This document shows positions 10,572 to 24,239 of a stretch of DNA of 64,000 nucleotides, piece after piece (within the stretch, counting starts at the first letter, position 1; each line of letters begins with the position of its first letter). The notes beneath the pieces are model-generated. The model saw only the letters and a program-made list of their open reading frames with translations, did not search any database and had not been told where the DNA came from. Origin of the DNA: Parasitella parasitica (Eukaryota > Mucoromycota > Mucoromycetes > Mucorales > Mucoraceae); assembly GCA_025201805.1 (NCBI GenBank), contig MU619286.1, forward strand, positions 145,970-209,969, read 5' to 3'. The translations under genes and the position numbers were made by a program.

Positions 10572-11852
10572 AAAATGAGAAAATATAGCAAGACTTTATA
10601 TCTGCCAATATATTTCTAGCATTTTTTTTTTTTTTTCCTTCTTATTTGATATCCCAAACTCAACGCCTAATCGAAAAATCATTTATTACCTCCTTCATAT
10701 GTAGAATTGATCTCGTCTCCTTTTTTCTTTTGGCTTCTTGTAAATAAATAATAAAAAACAGGATAATAGCACAATACAGGATTAATAATTGAGAAAAATA
10801 ACAAGTTTTCCATTTTTGATTTATTGAATCTGATCATAAATAGTATAGAGAAAGTACATCCAAAAATATATTAATTTTGCTGTTGATTCGGCCAATAATG
10901 CAATTATCCCAATGTATCTTCATTGCGGCAGAGGAGGACATTCACGTACAACTTAAAGAAAATGTTCCAGAGATCCAGCAAATTTGGATACTGCTCCAAC
11001 AGTCAACATTACATGAAATTGCACGTTGCCAGAAGTTACCAAGGCAGCGTTTGGGAGTCATAGAGACATTGTGCTCATTTTGTGGAGAGTACATGTGGGT
11101 TACAGAACGGAAAAGCAGATCCAGTACGTTGGTGTCTATTTACAAACATATTGTGGAGTGGAGCAAGCGAGCATAATTACAACTGCATCCAACAACCATC
11201 ATCGACTTACTTGCAAGAAACGATGCGATTGGCAAAGAGACGATGCAATTGGAAAGAAGTTTAAGCGAAACATCACGATGCATAACTCTGCTGTAAGCTT
11301 CACCCCCAATGAATGCTGACGAACAACATGGAGACTATGCTTTTCGTATTTACGGAGGCGTCCATTATTTAATAAATTCTATTCTAATTCCGGATGATAA
11401 ATCAGTGTAATCCAATGCTACCAAACATGTTAATTATATATCTTTTAAAATTAAACTTAACTTTTGTTGGCAAAATTATCCTCAATCTCAATCTTAACCT
11501 CTATTGTACTTTTTATTTTACATGTTTAACATTAGAATCACGAAAAAGGGAACTCTTGGATGACATTAAGCATTATCATAAGCAACATGGTAAATAGGGC
11601 TTCTCTGTCACTAGCAATTAGCAACTTGCGAATTATTCACAAATAGCAAGGGATTACCACAGCGAAAACATTGGATTCAATAATTATCTTCTTCTGCTTC
11701 CAACTCGATGAGGCACACCTGTTTTATTATTTTACTATGAAGAAAGGTATACTTGTGGCATTAAAAATACTTACTTTATAGAGCTGTGTCATGTACTAGA
11801 ATCGATATTGACGTGATATCATTTCTAGATAGATATTTTTACAGCTTAAAAG
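10572..11852. other. Unassigned AT-rich stretch
   Basis: 3' flank of H2A followed by short frames (10877-11319 in three overlapping frames, and 11394-11597) with no recognisable domain. No RNA gene seen. Confidence 0.35.
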
Positions 11853-13370
11853 CAAGAAATTTAGCTTTGTGCGCCATTTTTTGATTAATTTTAATAATCA
11901 AACGTGCCCTGAAAACGTCAGAAATAGTATCCATTGGGAAAGAACTATATTATATATGATTTTGGTGCAATCTGAGCATGATTTTTTTTTCGATGCAAAA
12001 TGACGGATTTTTTCGATTTTTTCCTTGTATCCACACATGCAAAATCATCGATTACGCATTATCCTCGATTTTGACCCCAAAAATACAACTTTTTACTATA
12101 GCATATATTAGAGGGAAATGATCGTAAAAGACCATTCCTTGATCTGAAAGACTGGAAATGCTCTTTGGTTAAACAAAATTTTGACTTTTCCCTCTTGATC
12201 TGTTTTGAGGTTTTCTCGAAATAACTCCTTCCATAAGCATACGAGAATTATAAAATAGTACCATCGTGTAAAGCGTCTAAAAATACAGCTATTATCATAG
12301 ATTGACAGCCGAGGTATGCATAGTATCGGGGGATGATATGTTGCCTTAAAGAAGTAATTTTGTTTTCTAATTGTACAAATGGAGTTTCTGAAAGAATTTC
12401 TCCTTCCTGATTTTGGACGCGTCCAATCTCCGCCATCAAAGAAAAATGGTATATTTTCCAAGAAAGCATGAGCTTTGAGAAGCCATAGCTTACCCAATTC
12501 AAGAGAAAAACAATTGCAACCTAGTTTGCTAAATGGTGTGCTTCTTGGCTTTCTAATGGTAGTACTTACATGTCTGTACCTGGCTTGACGATCTCACGCT
12601 CCGATTTTGAAAAATACTTTGCCGATAAAAGTCAGAAAAGTCGCTACTGTCATTTTATGTCAACTTAAAACGTACAAAATTTTGCTCTAAGCTATGCAAA
12701 TATGTTATCAAAAGGTGTCTTATAGTCTAATGCATTACTTTGTATTACTTTTTTTGTGTCTGAAATCTCTAAACATTGTTTTCTTGCAGTTTTTGTCTTT
12801 TTTCTGACAAAAGCACACTAAAGTTCACGTAGGCCAAAAAAAAAAAAAAAAAAGCCTAAAATTTACGCTTCACAAAGACCCAAACTTTTGAACCATTCCA
12901 ATATTATGGAAAAGATGGCACAGGTTTGGCTAGCTGTTCTACTGTGCAACTCGATATAGAAAACCTAGCTTGGTACTTTTCTGACAAGACTTTCTATACC
13001 AAAAGACGCCAGATCAACAGAAGTATAAGAAAATGCCAGAGAAAAGGAAACAATATGCCACCAGGATACCACATCCATTCATAAAATTTCATCTGTACAG
13101 AAATTTATGAAATCCCAAGGACATAAATAAAGCTTATCTTCAACCTTGTTCTTTGTTCCTGAATCCAATTAAAGGTTTTGATCCAAAGTCAACGGATACA
13201 CTTACACCCAGAATCACAGATATTTGTAATTAGACAACTGTAATTTTTTTAAAGACTAGCTTGAATTCAAAGATATGATATAAATAGCTTATTTCACAAC
13301 GTATTTTCTTGTATCTTCACTATAAATAAAACAAAGCAATTACTCTCTTCTCTTAAAAACTTCAGAAACG
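11853..13370 (-). mobile_element. Diverged inverted copy of an unnamed repeat (partner at about 36.1-37.5 kb)
   Basis: Reverse-complement similarity to 36128-37530 runs from GGATACTATTTCTG (about 11932, minus strand) to ATTACTCTCTTCTC (about 13350). A roughly 120-bp stretch around 13150-13260 is present only here. The copy carries a 129-codon frame (12108-12497, minus) that is preserved in the same place, with few changes, in the partner. A second overlapping frame of 84 codons (12248-12502; MNWVSYGFSKL) is kept too. Neither resembles a known transposase. The long terminal inverted repeat seen in the partner is not clear at the 11.85-kb end, so this copy may be truncated. Confidence 0.6.
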
Positions 13371-15400
13371 ATATAAGGACCGTATACTTTGTGCGCATGC
13401 ATTTAAGGTAAAAGTAATGCATCCTTATCACTAGCCCCCACTCCATGGATTATTAAACAGTGCTAGAAAAATTATCCATAAAAGTTGCAGCCTCAACGGC
13501 TACATCCTTTTTATCCTGCACCCTGATAATAGTAGCACTGCTAAAGACTGAATTATTTGGATTTATTCAACTCTACCTTGAATACCATTCCACCAAATCA
13601 ATAGCAACTCCAAATCACAGCGTTAGAAGTGTTTCTAAAAGCATCATGTCACTGACAACCACTAACAGAAAGGTACAATCCAGCACACCGAGAAGGAAAA
13701 TCATGCTGCTCACAGTAGACTCAAATTGCCTCTGGCCATTCAATATAATGGCATTCGTTATAGAACTTTTGCTGAGGACGATATGAATGGAACTGGTCCT
13801 CCCACCTAGTGGCAAAAGGCTATCTTTTGTATCCTCGCATTTTAAAAACGATAACTCTGTAGATTAATTATTCTAAATATGCTACAAACGCAGATATTGG
13901 CCACGATCAGCTTACATTTATTTATATGCAACCGGTTGATAGTAGACCAAGCTTGACATTGTCTGCGCCATACAATGGGAAATCGTTAATTCGGAGAGAC
14001 AGATTCATCCCACTTGCAAAAAGACGCAGCGCTTCATGGATATTATAGTTGCCAGACTGTAATCAAGACGAGAGCGCAATTATCAAGGCTATTATCGTAA
14101 TAATGTGCAAGCCATTGATCAGACAAACAATTTTAAAGATGACAAGCTGCACTACATCACTACGTTTGCCTAAAATATTGACTTCGCTTCTCTACAGTAA
14201 CTTTAGTTTCAAGCAGCTCGTGCTGCCGCAGCCCTGCTTTGCCTTTGAGTAATAAAAAGTTCATAACGCACTTGAAATTTACAAATAGGCACATGTATGT
14301 TTAAAGAACTTGTATGAGGGCTTTTCTTGGTATTTCCACGTAAGATAAGCTTTACTAAAATGGGTAGTACATACTGTATTGTTGAATTATTTAGTCCGTT
14401 GTCAGCAGTGTAGTTGATGATTTATTTTTGACTGAAGATTCAAGCAGAAGGTTATATTACACCTAGTGTGTAGTCAGATTGTGGTAGAGGATTTCATACA
14501 AAAAAAAAAGATTGTGGTAGAGGAAGATGCTTCTAAATATCATCACTATCATCTTCGTGTCAAATCATAAATGGATGAATTACTGCCTGGATCAAAACAG
14601 TATTCATAGAAGTAAACAAGCAGAATTATGCACTTTTATCTTCTGTTTTGAATCTTTTGCTCTAAGCGTCGTTATTTTTAATCAAGTCCACAATTCTTTC
14701 AGAAAATGGGTTTAATGGTTCAATTATACCCTTGTCCTGCTGCATAGCACATACAAAATCTGGGAGTTAACATACTAGAGCTAACCTCCATTCCACAGCG
14801 TTTTGGTTATGTCTATCATGCCACGCAATTTGCGCTTGTTCTTCTAGTATGACCGCATCTTCCACATGAACGGCATTGTTAAGTCCATGGAATACACTAG
14901 GTTCCCGTTATTTCACATCCGTCGTAAGGGCAACCGTTACCATAGCAACCGCTCCTGGGTCGGACCTAATGCTATACCGTTGTTGGACAACTAAATGTCA
15001 AATATGATCTGATTGTATTCATGTAGATTTAGTCAATATAAATACACAACTTCCTTTCACTCAACAAAATCTTTTAGCTCTATTATCTTCCTTTTTCTAT
15101 CAAATACAATTATCTGCTGAGCCCTTTACAAAATTTAGCACAACAGGCTTGGAATATCTACTACAGTGCTGGAATTGACTTGGTGACCATAAACTAAGCA
15201 ATTTCTTTATTTAAGCTCTTAATGCCCTGCCAACATTTAACAAAATAATGTGAGCCTTCCAAATATTAGCCAGCGTAGTGATGACAATTAACAAGAGCAC
15301 AGATTTTCGCAACCAAAGGTCTGTCAACTAGATCTTTCATAGCTCATAAAATTACGGATTCCTTACACGTCAAAGCACAATATACAATGTATAGCATTTT
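13371..15400. other. Degenerate repeat-like DNA including an LTR-like fragment
   Basis: Coding-like but broken stretches occur at 13460-14250 in several frames with many stops. At about 14860-14960 a short stretch reads HMNGIVKSMEYTRFP and resembles the block DSVVSIEYHGYLYF at about 63100-63170. It is followed at 14983 by TTGGACAACTAAATGTCAAA, similar to TTTGACAATTAAATGTCAAA at 63391, with a TATAAATA box about 50 bp on. I read this as a decayed 3' end plus LTR-like start of a retroelement shared by the two loci. No intact gene. Confidence 0.4.
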
Positions 15401-15608
15401 ATGTTTTATCACATTTTTTATTTAAAAAAATAATAGAAAAAAACTGTACAGGGAGAAAAAAAAAATCGTCTTGGATTTTTCTTTTAGTTCGTTCGTTGCA
15501 AATATTAAAAAAAAAAGCTCGAGTCGATTGGAGGTGATATGATATTGAAGAAATGGCGTTTGAAGAGAAATGGGTATTCTTAAATGATTAAAACAAGATG
15601 TCGACAAT

Positions 15609-16127
<519 letters not shown>

Positions 16128-16222
16128 TCAAAAAATCCAAATATGGACATGAAAAGCTATACTTTTTTTTTTTTGTTGTGTAAAAAAAAAAATATACATT
16201 TATTCTCTCCCTCAAAACCGTG

Positions 16223-16432
16223 NNNNNNNNNNNNNNNNNNNNNNNNNNNNNNNNNNNNNNNNNNNNNNNNNNNNNNNNNNNNNNNNNNNNNNNNNNNNNN
16301 NNNNNNNNNNNNNNNNNNNNNNNNNNNNNNNNNNNNNNNNNNNNNNNNNNNNNNNNNNNNNNNNNNNNNNNNNNNNNNNNNNNNNNNNNNNNNNNNNNNN
16401 NNNNNNNNNNNNNNNNNNNNNNNNNNNNNNNN
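16223..16432. other. Assembly gap (210 N) inside the H3-H4 promoter
   Basis: Run of N; immediately followed by a poly-A run. Any H3/H4 regulatory motifs equivalent to the CGCGAAA elements of the H2A-H2B promoter would be hidden here. Confidence 0.99.
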
Positions 16433-16536
16433 AAAAAAAAAAAAAAAGTAGACGCGCGATGGTATTCGGTTATTTAATTGATTATTGCGAACAATTTTTT
16501 TTGCACTTCCAAAAAAAAATACATTTGATGATATAA

Positions 16537-16965
<429 letters not shown>

Positions 16966-18833
16966 ATGTACTTCACTTGAAAAATATAATATCCCTCTTT
17001 TTATTCAAAAAGAATTCCAATCTTTATTTACGCATTCTATTCGTCTCCCTATTTTATCAATTACGATCCCCAAGCCTTTTTTCCTATTTCGTTCAACTCG
17101 GTGACAATCAACTCTCTTATTGCAAGTTCAGCATTCTGTATATAGCTTTACTTTAGCTTTTTGGTCTTTGCCATCAAAAACTTTAAAATAAATAAAATAT
17201 TTTAAAAAAATCAAATAAGCTGTTTTACCATTTTGATAATCTTGTCGATATGACACTGCTGATCCAATGATGCCAACAAAGTTTATTGACATCTATACAA
17301 TAGAAGGTTTTCTTTGCAATTTGGAACTGTTCTCTGAGATAACTGACTAGGTGGAAATGACCATAAGTGTATTCAGAACAACTTTCGTTACAAACTTGAT
17401 GATAATATTAGCGTATTTTCAAGTTTTCTGAATATTGCATCTGTCCCATTTATTACAGAAAGCCAGTTACAAGTATTTTCAAGTAGTAGATTTGGCACAC
17501 GAAAAAAAAAAAAAAAAAAAAAAAAAAAGAAGTTTTGAATGTGTCGCCTTACTTTTGAAAAAAATTGGTCAACACTCTCCATTCATCACATGTGCAAAGA
17601 AATTGTCTAATATGCAATTCAAACCTGCTGCATTAAATTTTTGACTGTGCAGAAAGATTTAATAAAAGGTTATCTATCCGCAGGCTTGCTTATGAAGTAC
17701 ATAGCCCGGATGCTACTCAAGTGTCCTTCTCAATATCCATAATTTCAAGGTACATTGTAGACAGCCAATAATTGAAGGCAATATTGCTAAAATATCCTTT
17801 TACTATTTATCAGAATTAGGTCAATCAGAACGAAATTAATGCTATAATTTACGAATCTATTTCATTAAATTTAATATCTGGAGCTAATTCCAAAGCTTTG
17901 CATTCTTTTGAATTGTTTTTCAGAGACATCTGGTATCCTGCTATCAGCTCACAACTGATAGATTGTAATACGAAGCAATTCGATCACCGGTATTTTTTGA
18001 TTTGATAAACAGAGGCCAGATTTGGATTTGTATGTCATTTTTTTTATATGTATTTCAAGCAAGATTCAGATCGAAATTTAGATTAATGTACGCCCAAAAG
18101 AAAGAAATTGCGACTTCAAAATCTAAAATTTCGTATATAATTACCTACAATGGTAATAATGCACCAATTCTTTTTTACTTTTTGGCAAAAACATCTAATA
18201 CCAACTACGACCCCTGGGAACCATTTGGTGTGGCTCTGTGTGCACTTGCATTGGTCAAGGCTGTGTGCATGACTGAGAAGCGTGATGTTTACTCAGTATT
18301 GCATTTTGTAATCCCTCTAAAGACAAAAGCATTTAGTAGTATAAAGCAAACATTTCCTTGCAAAACAAAATGATATTGAGATATTTGAGGCAGTAACCAG
18401 TTATTGAAATTGCCATGTACAAAAGTATCATGGTGCTCTATTTGAACAGATCGGAAGAAGGAACATTTTACACATTTCCAGGGAAACTTTAGTGCGGCGA
18501 GTTCAACATTGCATTTTAATAGGAACAAGAGGTCGCAGAGTTTTCAAGAGAAAAAAAAAAAAAGTATACCCAATATCTTATTCCCTAACGAAGGGTTGAT
18601 ATTTAAAAAAGACGAATCCATATAGTTGTTGTAATATTTGTACATAATTTCTTTTTATAGAGTTAACATTTGGAATTTTTGAATAAAGCAAGTGGAATAG
18701 ATTCGGGAGGGGGATAATTTAATGGATTATAAAAAAAGTTTCCAAAGCTAAACATTGAATAAAAAGATAATTTTTTTGGAGTATAAAAGTTATGAAATGA
18801 TGGATTTTGTTTGAGTGCGAAGTGTATACATAT
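16966..18833. other. Intergenic region between H4 and the second H2A
   Basis: No supported gene. A 123-codon frame (18002-18373, plus) contains a coding-like stretch (YIITYNGNNAPILFYFLAKT) but has no domain I know. Poly-A/T tracts occur at about 17500 and 18550. Confidence 0.4.
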
Positions 18834-19229
18834 TTAAAGTTCTTGAGAGACACCAGCCTTCTTGGTTTTGGTAGGCAACAATGAAGCGTGGATGTTGGGA
18901 AGAACACCACCTTGGGCGATAGTGACATGGCCGAGGAGCTTGTTTAATTCTTCATCGTTACGGATGGCCAATTGCAAATGACGAGGGATGATACGAGATT
19001 TCTTGTTATCACGAGCAGCATTTCCAGCCAATTCGAGGATTTCAGCAGCGAGATATTCAAGAACGGCAGCAAGATAAACGGGAGCACCAGCACCGACACG
19101 TTGAGCATAGTTTCCACGACGCAAGAGACGATGGATACGACCAACAGGGAACTGCAAACCAGCCTTAGCTGAGCGAGTTTGAGACTTGGAGCCAGAAGCA
19201 GACTTTCCACCAGATTTACCACCAGACAT
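18834..19229 (-). CDS. Histone H2A (copy 2), SQEL tail
   Basis: Second intronless H2A, 131 residues, start at 19227-19229 (MSGGKSGG). It is identical to copy 1 except for Thr for Ser and Val for Ala in the last dozen residues ([12 protein letters not shown]); the SQEL damage-signalling motif is kept. It is divergent from H2B copy 2. The whole pair is inverted relative to copy 1. Confidence 0.98.
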   Translation of the reverse strand: MSGGKSGGKSASGSKSQTRSAKAGLQFPVGRIHRLLRRGNYAQRVGAGAPVYLAAVLEYLAAEILELAGNAARDNKKSRIIPRHLQLAIRNDEELNKLLGHVTIAQGGVLPNIHASLLPTKTKKAGVSQEL

Positions 19230-19684
19230 TATATAATATTTATTTCTTTGAAAAAAGTTGTTGAAGGAAGAAAGAAGTGCTATTTTAAATTCGAGTTTAT
19301 ATATGTTCAAGGTTAATGTAAAAAGTCGGAAGCAATTTTTTTTTTTTTAAAGTTTTTTCTTCAAGAGTTATTGGCATCAAATGTTGCCGAACGAAAAAAA
19401 AAAAAAAAAAAAAAAAAAAATACCAACAAAAATTAGCAATTTTTTTTCTATTCAAAATGAAATCTGTTGTATATAATTCGAGCATATTTCGCGTTTGTTT
19501 CGCGATTTCACGACGTCTTCCTTGGATTTCATTCTATTTCTGATTTTGTGGTTGTAAAGAATTTTTTTCTTCAAAGTTTCTGTATATAGAAATCGAGTCA
19601 CCGACACGAAGTTCTATATATTTGGCAAATCTCTGGGATTTCTGCTTTTTCTTTTCATTAAACAAGTTTACACCTACAACGAAA
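19230..19684. promoter_or_regulatory. Bidirectional H2A-H2B promoter, copy 2
   Basis: 455 bp, apparently base-for-base the reverse complement of 9721-10175, including equal lengths of both homopolymer runs. The SBF/E2F-like motifs lie at 19486-19493, 19497-19504 and 19505-19512 (minus strand). Confidence 0.8.
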
Positions 19685-20038
19685 ATGGCTGCCGATCTCC
19701 CTACCAAAGATAATAAGAAGTCTGCTTCCAAGGACAGCAAGAAGAGAAAGATCACTCGTCGTGAAACCTATTCTTCCTACATCTACAAGGTCTTGAAGCA
19801 AGTTCATCCCGATACTGGTATCTCCAACAAGGCCATGTCCATCTTGAACTCTTTTGTCAACGATATCTTTGAGCGTATTGCTTCTGAAGCCTCCAAGTTG
19901 GCCGCTTACAACAAGCGTTCCACCATCTCCTCTCGTGAAATCCAAACCGCTGTTCGTCTTATTCTTCCTGGTGAACTTGCCAAGCACGCCGTCTCTGAAG
20001 GCACCAAGGCTGTCACCAAGTACACTAGCTCCAAATAA
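19685..20038 (+). CDS. Histone H2B (copy 2)
   Basis: Intronless, 117 residues, start MAADLPTK at 19685; protein identical to copy 1. Silent differences from copy 1 include TCC for TCA within the ISSRE codons and GTC for GTT in KAVTK, both toward the 3' end. The sequence after the TAA shares nothing with the flank of copy 1. Confidence 0.98.
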   Translation: MAADLPTKDNKKSASKDSKKRKITRRETYSSYIYKVLKQVHPDTGISNKAMSILNSFVNDIFERIASEASKLAAYNKRSTISSREIQTAVRLILPGELAKHAVSEGTKAVTKYTSSK

Positions 20039-20415
20039 ATTGAGCGTCCCAAATACTATATTAATGCTATTCCAAACGAAACAAACTTATTATCACCTTC
20101 TGACCCTCTTTTAAGCCTTTCTCTTCCTGCATTCAATATAATTCACCATTATATTACCCCCAAAAAAATCGTTATATATATTATTTTTTTTATTCCCTCC
20201 TGTTATATATTTTGGGATCCTTTCAAAGCTTTTTTTTAAATAAAAATTCATTGAATCATGCTATATTTGTATACGTTTGCAGAGAATCCATTAAATGTGC
20301 TGTGTATCATTATTAATTTTTCCAATTTATCGGTTGTTAACTTGACACGTAAATTTGATCAAACGTGTTGTATATTATTTATTTGCTTTGGAAAAGAAAA
20401 AAACGATCAATTTAC

Positions 20416-21056
20416 TTAGGCAATGAGCTCAACAACACCACCAGCTTCCTTGATTTTCTTCTCCGCAAGGCGAGAGACGAAACGAGTACGGACAATAACA
20501 GGTTGAGAAATAGTACCCTTGGCTAAAACCTTTCCGTAACCCTAATTATGCGCCCATAAGTGTTAATTACCTAAATCGATTGAACCATTGTTGACAATAT
20601 CCCATTTTACCTTTTGGAGAGCATCGATGACAGGAACCTTCTCAGTGTTCTTATATTGTTCACGAACGCCTTCACCAGCAAGGGTCCAGATTTTATCGAG
20701 ATTGACAATAGGACGCCAGTTGACGTTGTTCTTCAAGTGGAAATGTCGCATACCGACCTTACCAAAGTAACCAGGATGGTACTTATCCATGTTGATACGG
20801 TGATGATGTTGACCACCTGCAAGACCACGACCACCAGGATGTTTTCTGTGTTTACCTGAATATCAAATCCAAATAGTGTGAATACGTCTAGTAGGAATGA
20901 AATCATTGAAAACATACCAACACGACCGTGACCGGCGGAAACATGTCCACGCTTCTTTCTGTTGTGGTGAAGTCTAGTAGGCTATAGGTTCATCAAAAAA
21001 CATTGATCAGTACTATGTTGCATGGATGGATTGATGAATGGATTAAAATTTACCAT
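20416..21056 (-). CDS. RPL28: 60S ribosomal protein uL15 (yeast Rpl28, human RPL27A)
   Basis: Four coding exons: 21054-21056 (the ATG alone), 20918-20981, 20611-20855 and 20416-20541, total 145 residues. The product [20 protein letters not shown], then [19 protein letters not shown], then [19 protein letters not shown] and a C-terminus AGGVVELIA is unmistakable. The Gly/His-rich region is the rRNA-binding loop. The first intron follows directly after the initiator codon, a position often used for expression control in ribosomal protein genes. All introns start GTA and end AG. Confidence 0.95.
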
Positions 21057-21350
21057 GGCTTAAAATGCTTTACTGGATAGAGAGGGATTATTAGAACTGC
21101 AGTGTGGGCATTTACTATGAGGTTATTGCGATTGAATTCCAGTAAAAAAGTGACAATCCGGGCCGAAGTAGCTAATGCTCGGCCACCAAGTCCAACCCCT
21201 TGGAAAAATATAGTTGTTTGCATGCAAATGTGTTTATTGATCTAGCAATTTATTTCATGATCAGGATAAAAATAAAAACCAAAAAAAAGGGATAAAAAGC
21301 AAGGTATATATGTATATATATACAGATAGTTTAGAGTGGTATTCTCAATG

Positions 21351-21352
<2 letters not shown>

Positions 21353-21391
<39 letters not shown>

Positions 21392-21417
21392 TTTTTTTTT
21401 TTTTTTTTTTTTTTTTT
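21353..21417. repeat. Poly-T tract (about 65 nt, one interruption)
   Basis: Long T run interrupted by one A at about 21390, just 3' of the Myb/SANT-like gene. Such length in an assembly may not be exact. Confidence 0.9.
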
Positions 21418-21434
21418 GCAAGGCAAATGGGTGT

Positions 21435-22477
21435 TCAATTTGAATCATTCTTGATGATACAGGGAGATGATGTTGCAAACCGTGTTCCACGCTTCAACTT
21501 TTCAAGTTCGATTTCTAATCTTAATTGTTCCAACTTCATTTCTTGCATTCGTTCTTGATGGTCCATTTTTTTGAGTTCAAGCTCCACATTCACCAACGTC
21601 AGTCTGCTCTCATCTGAATGGTCATTCAATGTGTATCTGCAAATTTGTTAATTGACGCGCAATATAAACAGCCCAAATTTACCTAGCATTATGGCCACTG
21701 TTCAGCGATTGCAGAGAAGATGTCGGCTGGCATCCTGCTACAATCTTGGCCAATGTGTGCTGATTTTGTCTTCTTTTCTTGTAGGAGGAGTCAGGGGCAG
21801 CCGTAGACCTCTTGCTAGTGGTAGCATGTCGTAGATCTGTATACTCTTGTTGCTGAGCGGGTAATGGAGTAGGATAAGGTGTTTCTGACCTACCGGGTGG
21901 CGAGGCGCTGTTTATCATGTGAAAAGGTTCAGGCTTCAAGATGGGCATTTCATCCTCATTTGATTTATGAGTACTATCAACATGCTCTGCAGGGGCAATA
22001 TTTTGATGAACGGAAGGGGAATCTGTAAAAGAACTTGCGAATATAGGTTTGCAGCGATCATAATATGGAAATTCTTTAAACATTTTCACTGAACAAATAA
22101 ACAAATAGGCTTGTTAGTATTGCTATTTCAGCATTTTTCTCACTTTTACCTCTTAGCTCGTTAATGGCAACTTGATCGTTTTCAACGTCAGGAGATGTCA
22201 ACTGTTCGTTCCACCGTTTAAAGCGAGATTCCAGCCAACGTACTTTAAACTTGATAGCTTCATGATTCATGGCGTTGTTGAATATTTGCTCTCCTACTCG
22301 TTTTGAATATCCAGATTTGTTCTCTCTCCACTTACTGTAACTGCCTGGCAGCTCCAGATCGTCGAGTAAAAGTTTGATATCTTCTTCTTTCCATTGAATA
22401 TAGCGCCTTGAAGGTTCGGGAGCAGAAGACACAGGCGGGGCAATTGTATCCTCAGATGTAAAAGACTGCGTGCTCAT
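21435..22477 (-). CDS. Myb/SANT-like DNA-binding protein with C-terminal coiled coil
   Basis: Three exons join perfectly: 22150-22477, 21683-22088, 21435-21636, giving 311 residues. Residues about 22-95 form a SANT/Myb-like module with regularly spaced aromatics (YIQWKEEDIKLLLDDLELPG, YSKWRENKSGYSKRV, FKVRWLESRFKRWNEQL). A Pro/Ser/Thr-rich middle with a basic patch (SYKKRRQNQH) follows, then a heptad-like C-terminus (MDHQERMQEMKLEQLRLEIE). This plan (Myb-like domain plus coiled coil) is that of the partner protein of PIF/Harbinger transposons and of host genes derived from it. No transposase lies next to it; it sits intact between two ribosomal protein genes. Either a transcription factor or a domesticated transposon gene. 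Confidence 0.7.
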
Positions 22478-23312
22478 CACTACAAAGCAGGTGCGTGTTA
22501 AACGAAAGTGTGTAAAAGGAGAAAGGGCGAAAGAAGAAGAAAGAGATAGAGAGTTTCAATTTTCTTTTTTGTAAATTGCGTAAAATCCACGCAGTTACCA
22601 TCCAATCATTTAATATACACACAGTGGAGAGTATAGTTTGGGGAAAGTGGTGCGTTCCTCGTTCATCAAAGCAACTATTATAAAATGTATATTAAACACA
22701 AGCATCCCTGTTTTATCGCGCCTGTAAATTTGGTAATACTATAGAAATGGAACTTTATCGATCTGCCGTTTTCGTTACGATAGAAAAACTCCAAGCATTT
22801 TCAGTGCGACACATCTCCCATTCTTATTGCAAAATACATACATTTTGACCCTGAGACGATTAATTGATGACTTTTGAGCAATTCAGGTACCGCAGTCGAG
22901 TACGTTATACGGTACATCTTTACCCAAATTAATAGATAACATGTATAAGAAAAAACATTTGGATGATCATCATTTGAATCTCTTTATCCAGCAGTTTACG
23001 TTAATTTAAGTTCTTTATTCTTCAAAAATAAAAGTTTGCTGTTTTTAACATTTGATATTTCGTACACTTTTTGATTAATGCTACAATTTTTTTTTGCTTT
23101 GTTTTGTTTTATGCCAGGCGAACAGCTTTATTGGTGGGCTGTAATAGTTACATATGGCTAATTACATGGAATAAATCTAGGAATTGCACAAGTATGGTTT
23201 ATATTGCGGTATTGTTCAACTGGTAATTCAACAATAAATAACATATTTTATGTCTTTATTAAAGGAAAATGTATATCAGAGTTACAATCAGAGCTTTTTA
23301 AGGATAAGAAAT
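22478..23312. other. Intergenic region
   Basis: 5' flank of the Myb/SANT-like gene and 3' flank of P0; no coding, RNA or repeat signal seen beyond AT-rich sequence. Confidence 0.5.
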
Positions 23313-24239
23313 TTAATCAAAGAGACCGAAACCCATATCATCATCCTCTTCCTCCTCTTCTTCGGCAGCAGCCTCGGCAGCGGGGGCAGAAGTGGTCTCA
23401 GCAGCAGCGGGGGCAGCAACAGCGAAAGCATCAGGGTTAGCAATGTATTCCTTGATTTGCTCAGAGCCGGGGAATGTGTAGTCGGAAGCGACAGAAACAG
23501 CCAACAAGTTCTTGTATCCGTTGATGACAGAGTGAGGAACGGAAGCCAAGGTAGGATAACCAACAGCAAGAGAGATGGAGGCAATCTCGCGGATAGCAGC
23601 CAACAAGTTGGCAACCAATTGGGACTCCTCAACATCGAGAACTTCGGCAGAGAAGAGAGATCCATCGTCGTAGATTTGAACGACACCCATACCGTAGGTG
23701 AAGGGAGAGATGTTCAGCATGTTCAAAAGGGTAGCCTCGGAAGGACCGACCTTGGTACCAGCGGCGACAAGCTTGACATCAGAAACAATTTCAATGGTAC
23801 CACGAGCAATCTTGGTGGGAATACCGAGAGCTTGGAAGAAAGAGGTCTTTCCTGGTTCCATACCAGTGTTACCACCGGGAACAGTAACATCATCAGGAGC
23901 AATGGCACCAGCACGAGCAGGAGCAGCGACACGGTTGGAGACGATCTTTTCACGGATAGCCTTGAGGTCACCGTTGGTAAAAACAAAACCAATGTTACCC
24001 TTAACGAAGCCGAGAAGCTTCTCAAGTTCGGGACGCTCAGCGATCAAACCCTTCAAGGCACGACGAACCATGGTGTTCTTACCCATGAGGACAACAGCCT
24101 CACCACGGAGGGAGAAACGGATTTGATGCATTTGGTTAGAGCTGACATTGTCAACGTTGACAATGAAGATGGACTTGTAGGTGTCCAAGTAGTTGGTCAG
24201 CTTTTGGAAATAAAGGGCCTTGTTTTCTCTCTTCGACAT
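23313..24239 (-). CDS. RPP0: 60S acidic ribosomal protein P0 (uL10)
   Basis: Single open frame of 308 residues starting [20 protein letters not shown]. The rRNA-binding N-terminal domain includes [18 protein letters not shown] and the [19 protein letters not shown] block. The helical P1/P2-binding spine follows, then an Ala/Glu-rich hinge and the acidic tail [12 protein letters not shown], the elongation-factor-binding stalk motif. The length matches the family (about 310). High-usage codons (GTT/GTC, CGT, AAG) indicate high expression. Confidence 0.98.
   Translation of the reverse strand: MSKRENKALYFQKLTNYLDTYKSIFIVNVDNVSSNQMHQIRFSLRGEAVVLMGKNTMVRRALKGLIAERPELEKLLGFVKGNIGFVFTNGDLKAIREKIVSNRVAAPARAGAIAPDDVTVPGGNTGMEPGKTSFFQALGIPTKIARGTIEIVSDVKLVAAGTKVGPSEATLLNMLNISPFTYGMGVVQIYDDGSLFSAEVLDVEESQLVANLLAAIREIASISLAVGYPTLASVPHSVINGYKNLLAVSVASDYTFPGSEQIKEYIANPDAFAVAAPAAAETTSAPAAEAAAEEEEEEDDDMGFGLFD

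Larger units (their letters stand above)
18834..20038. repeat. Arm 2 of the H2A-H2B inverted duplication
   Basis: Reverse-complement partner of 9367-10571, with the H3-H4 pair lying between the arms (centre to centre about 9.5 kb). Confidence 0.9.

Noticed and set aside
18002-18373. 123-codon frame between H4 and H2A
   Set aside because: A possible decayed gene, but no domain or splice evidence; left as part of the intergenic entry.
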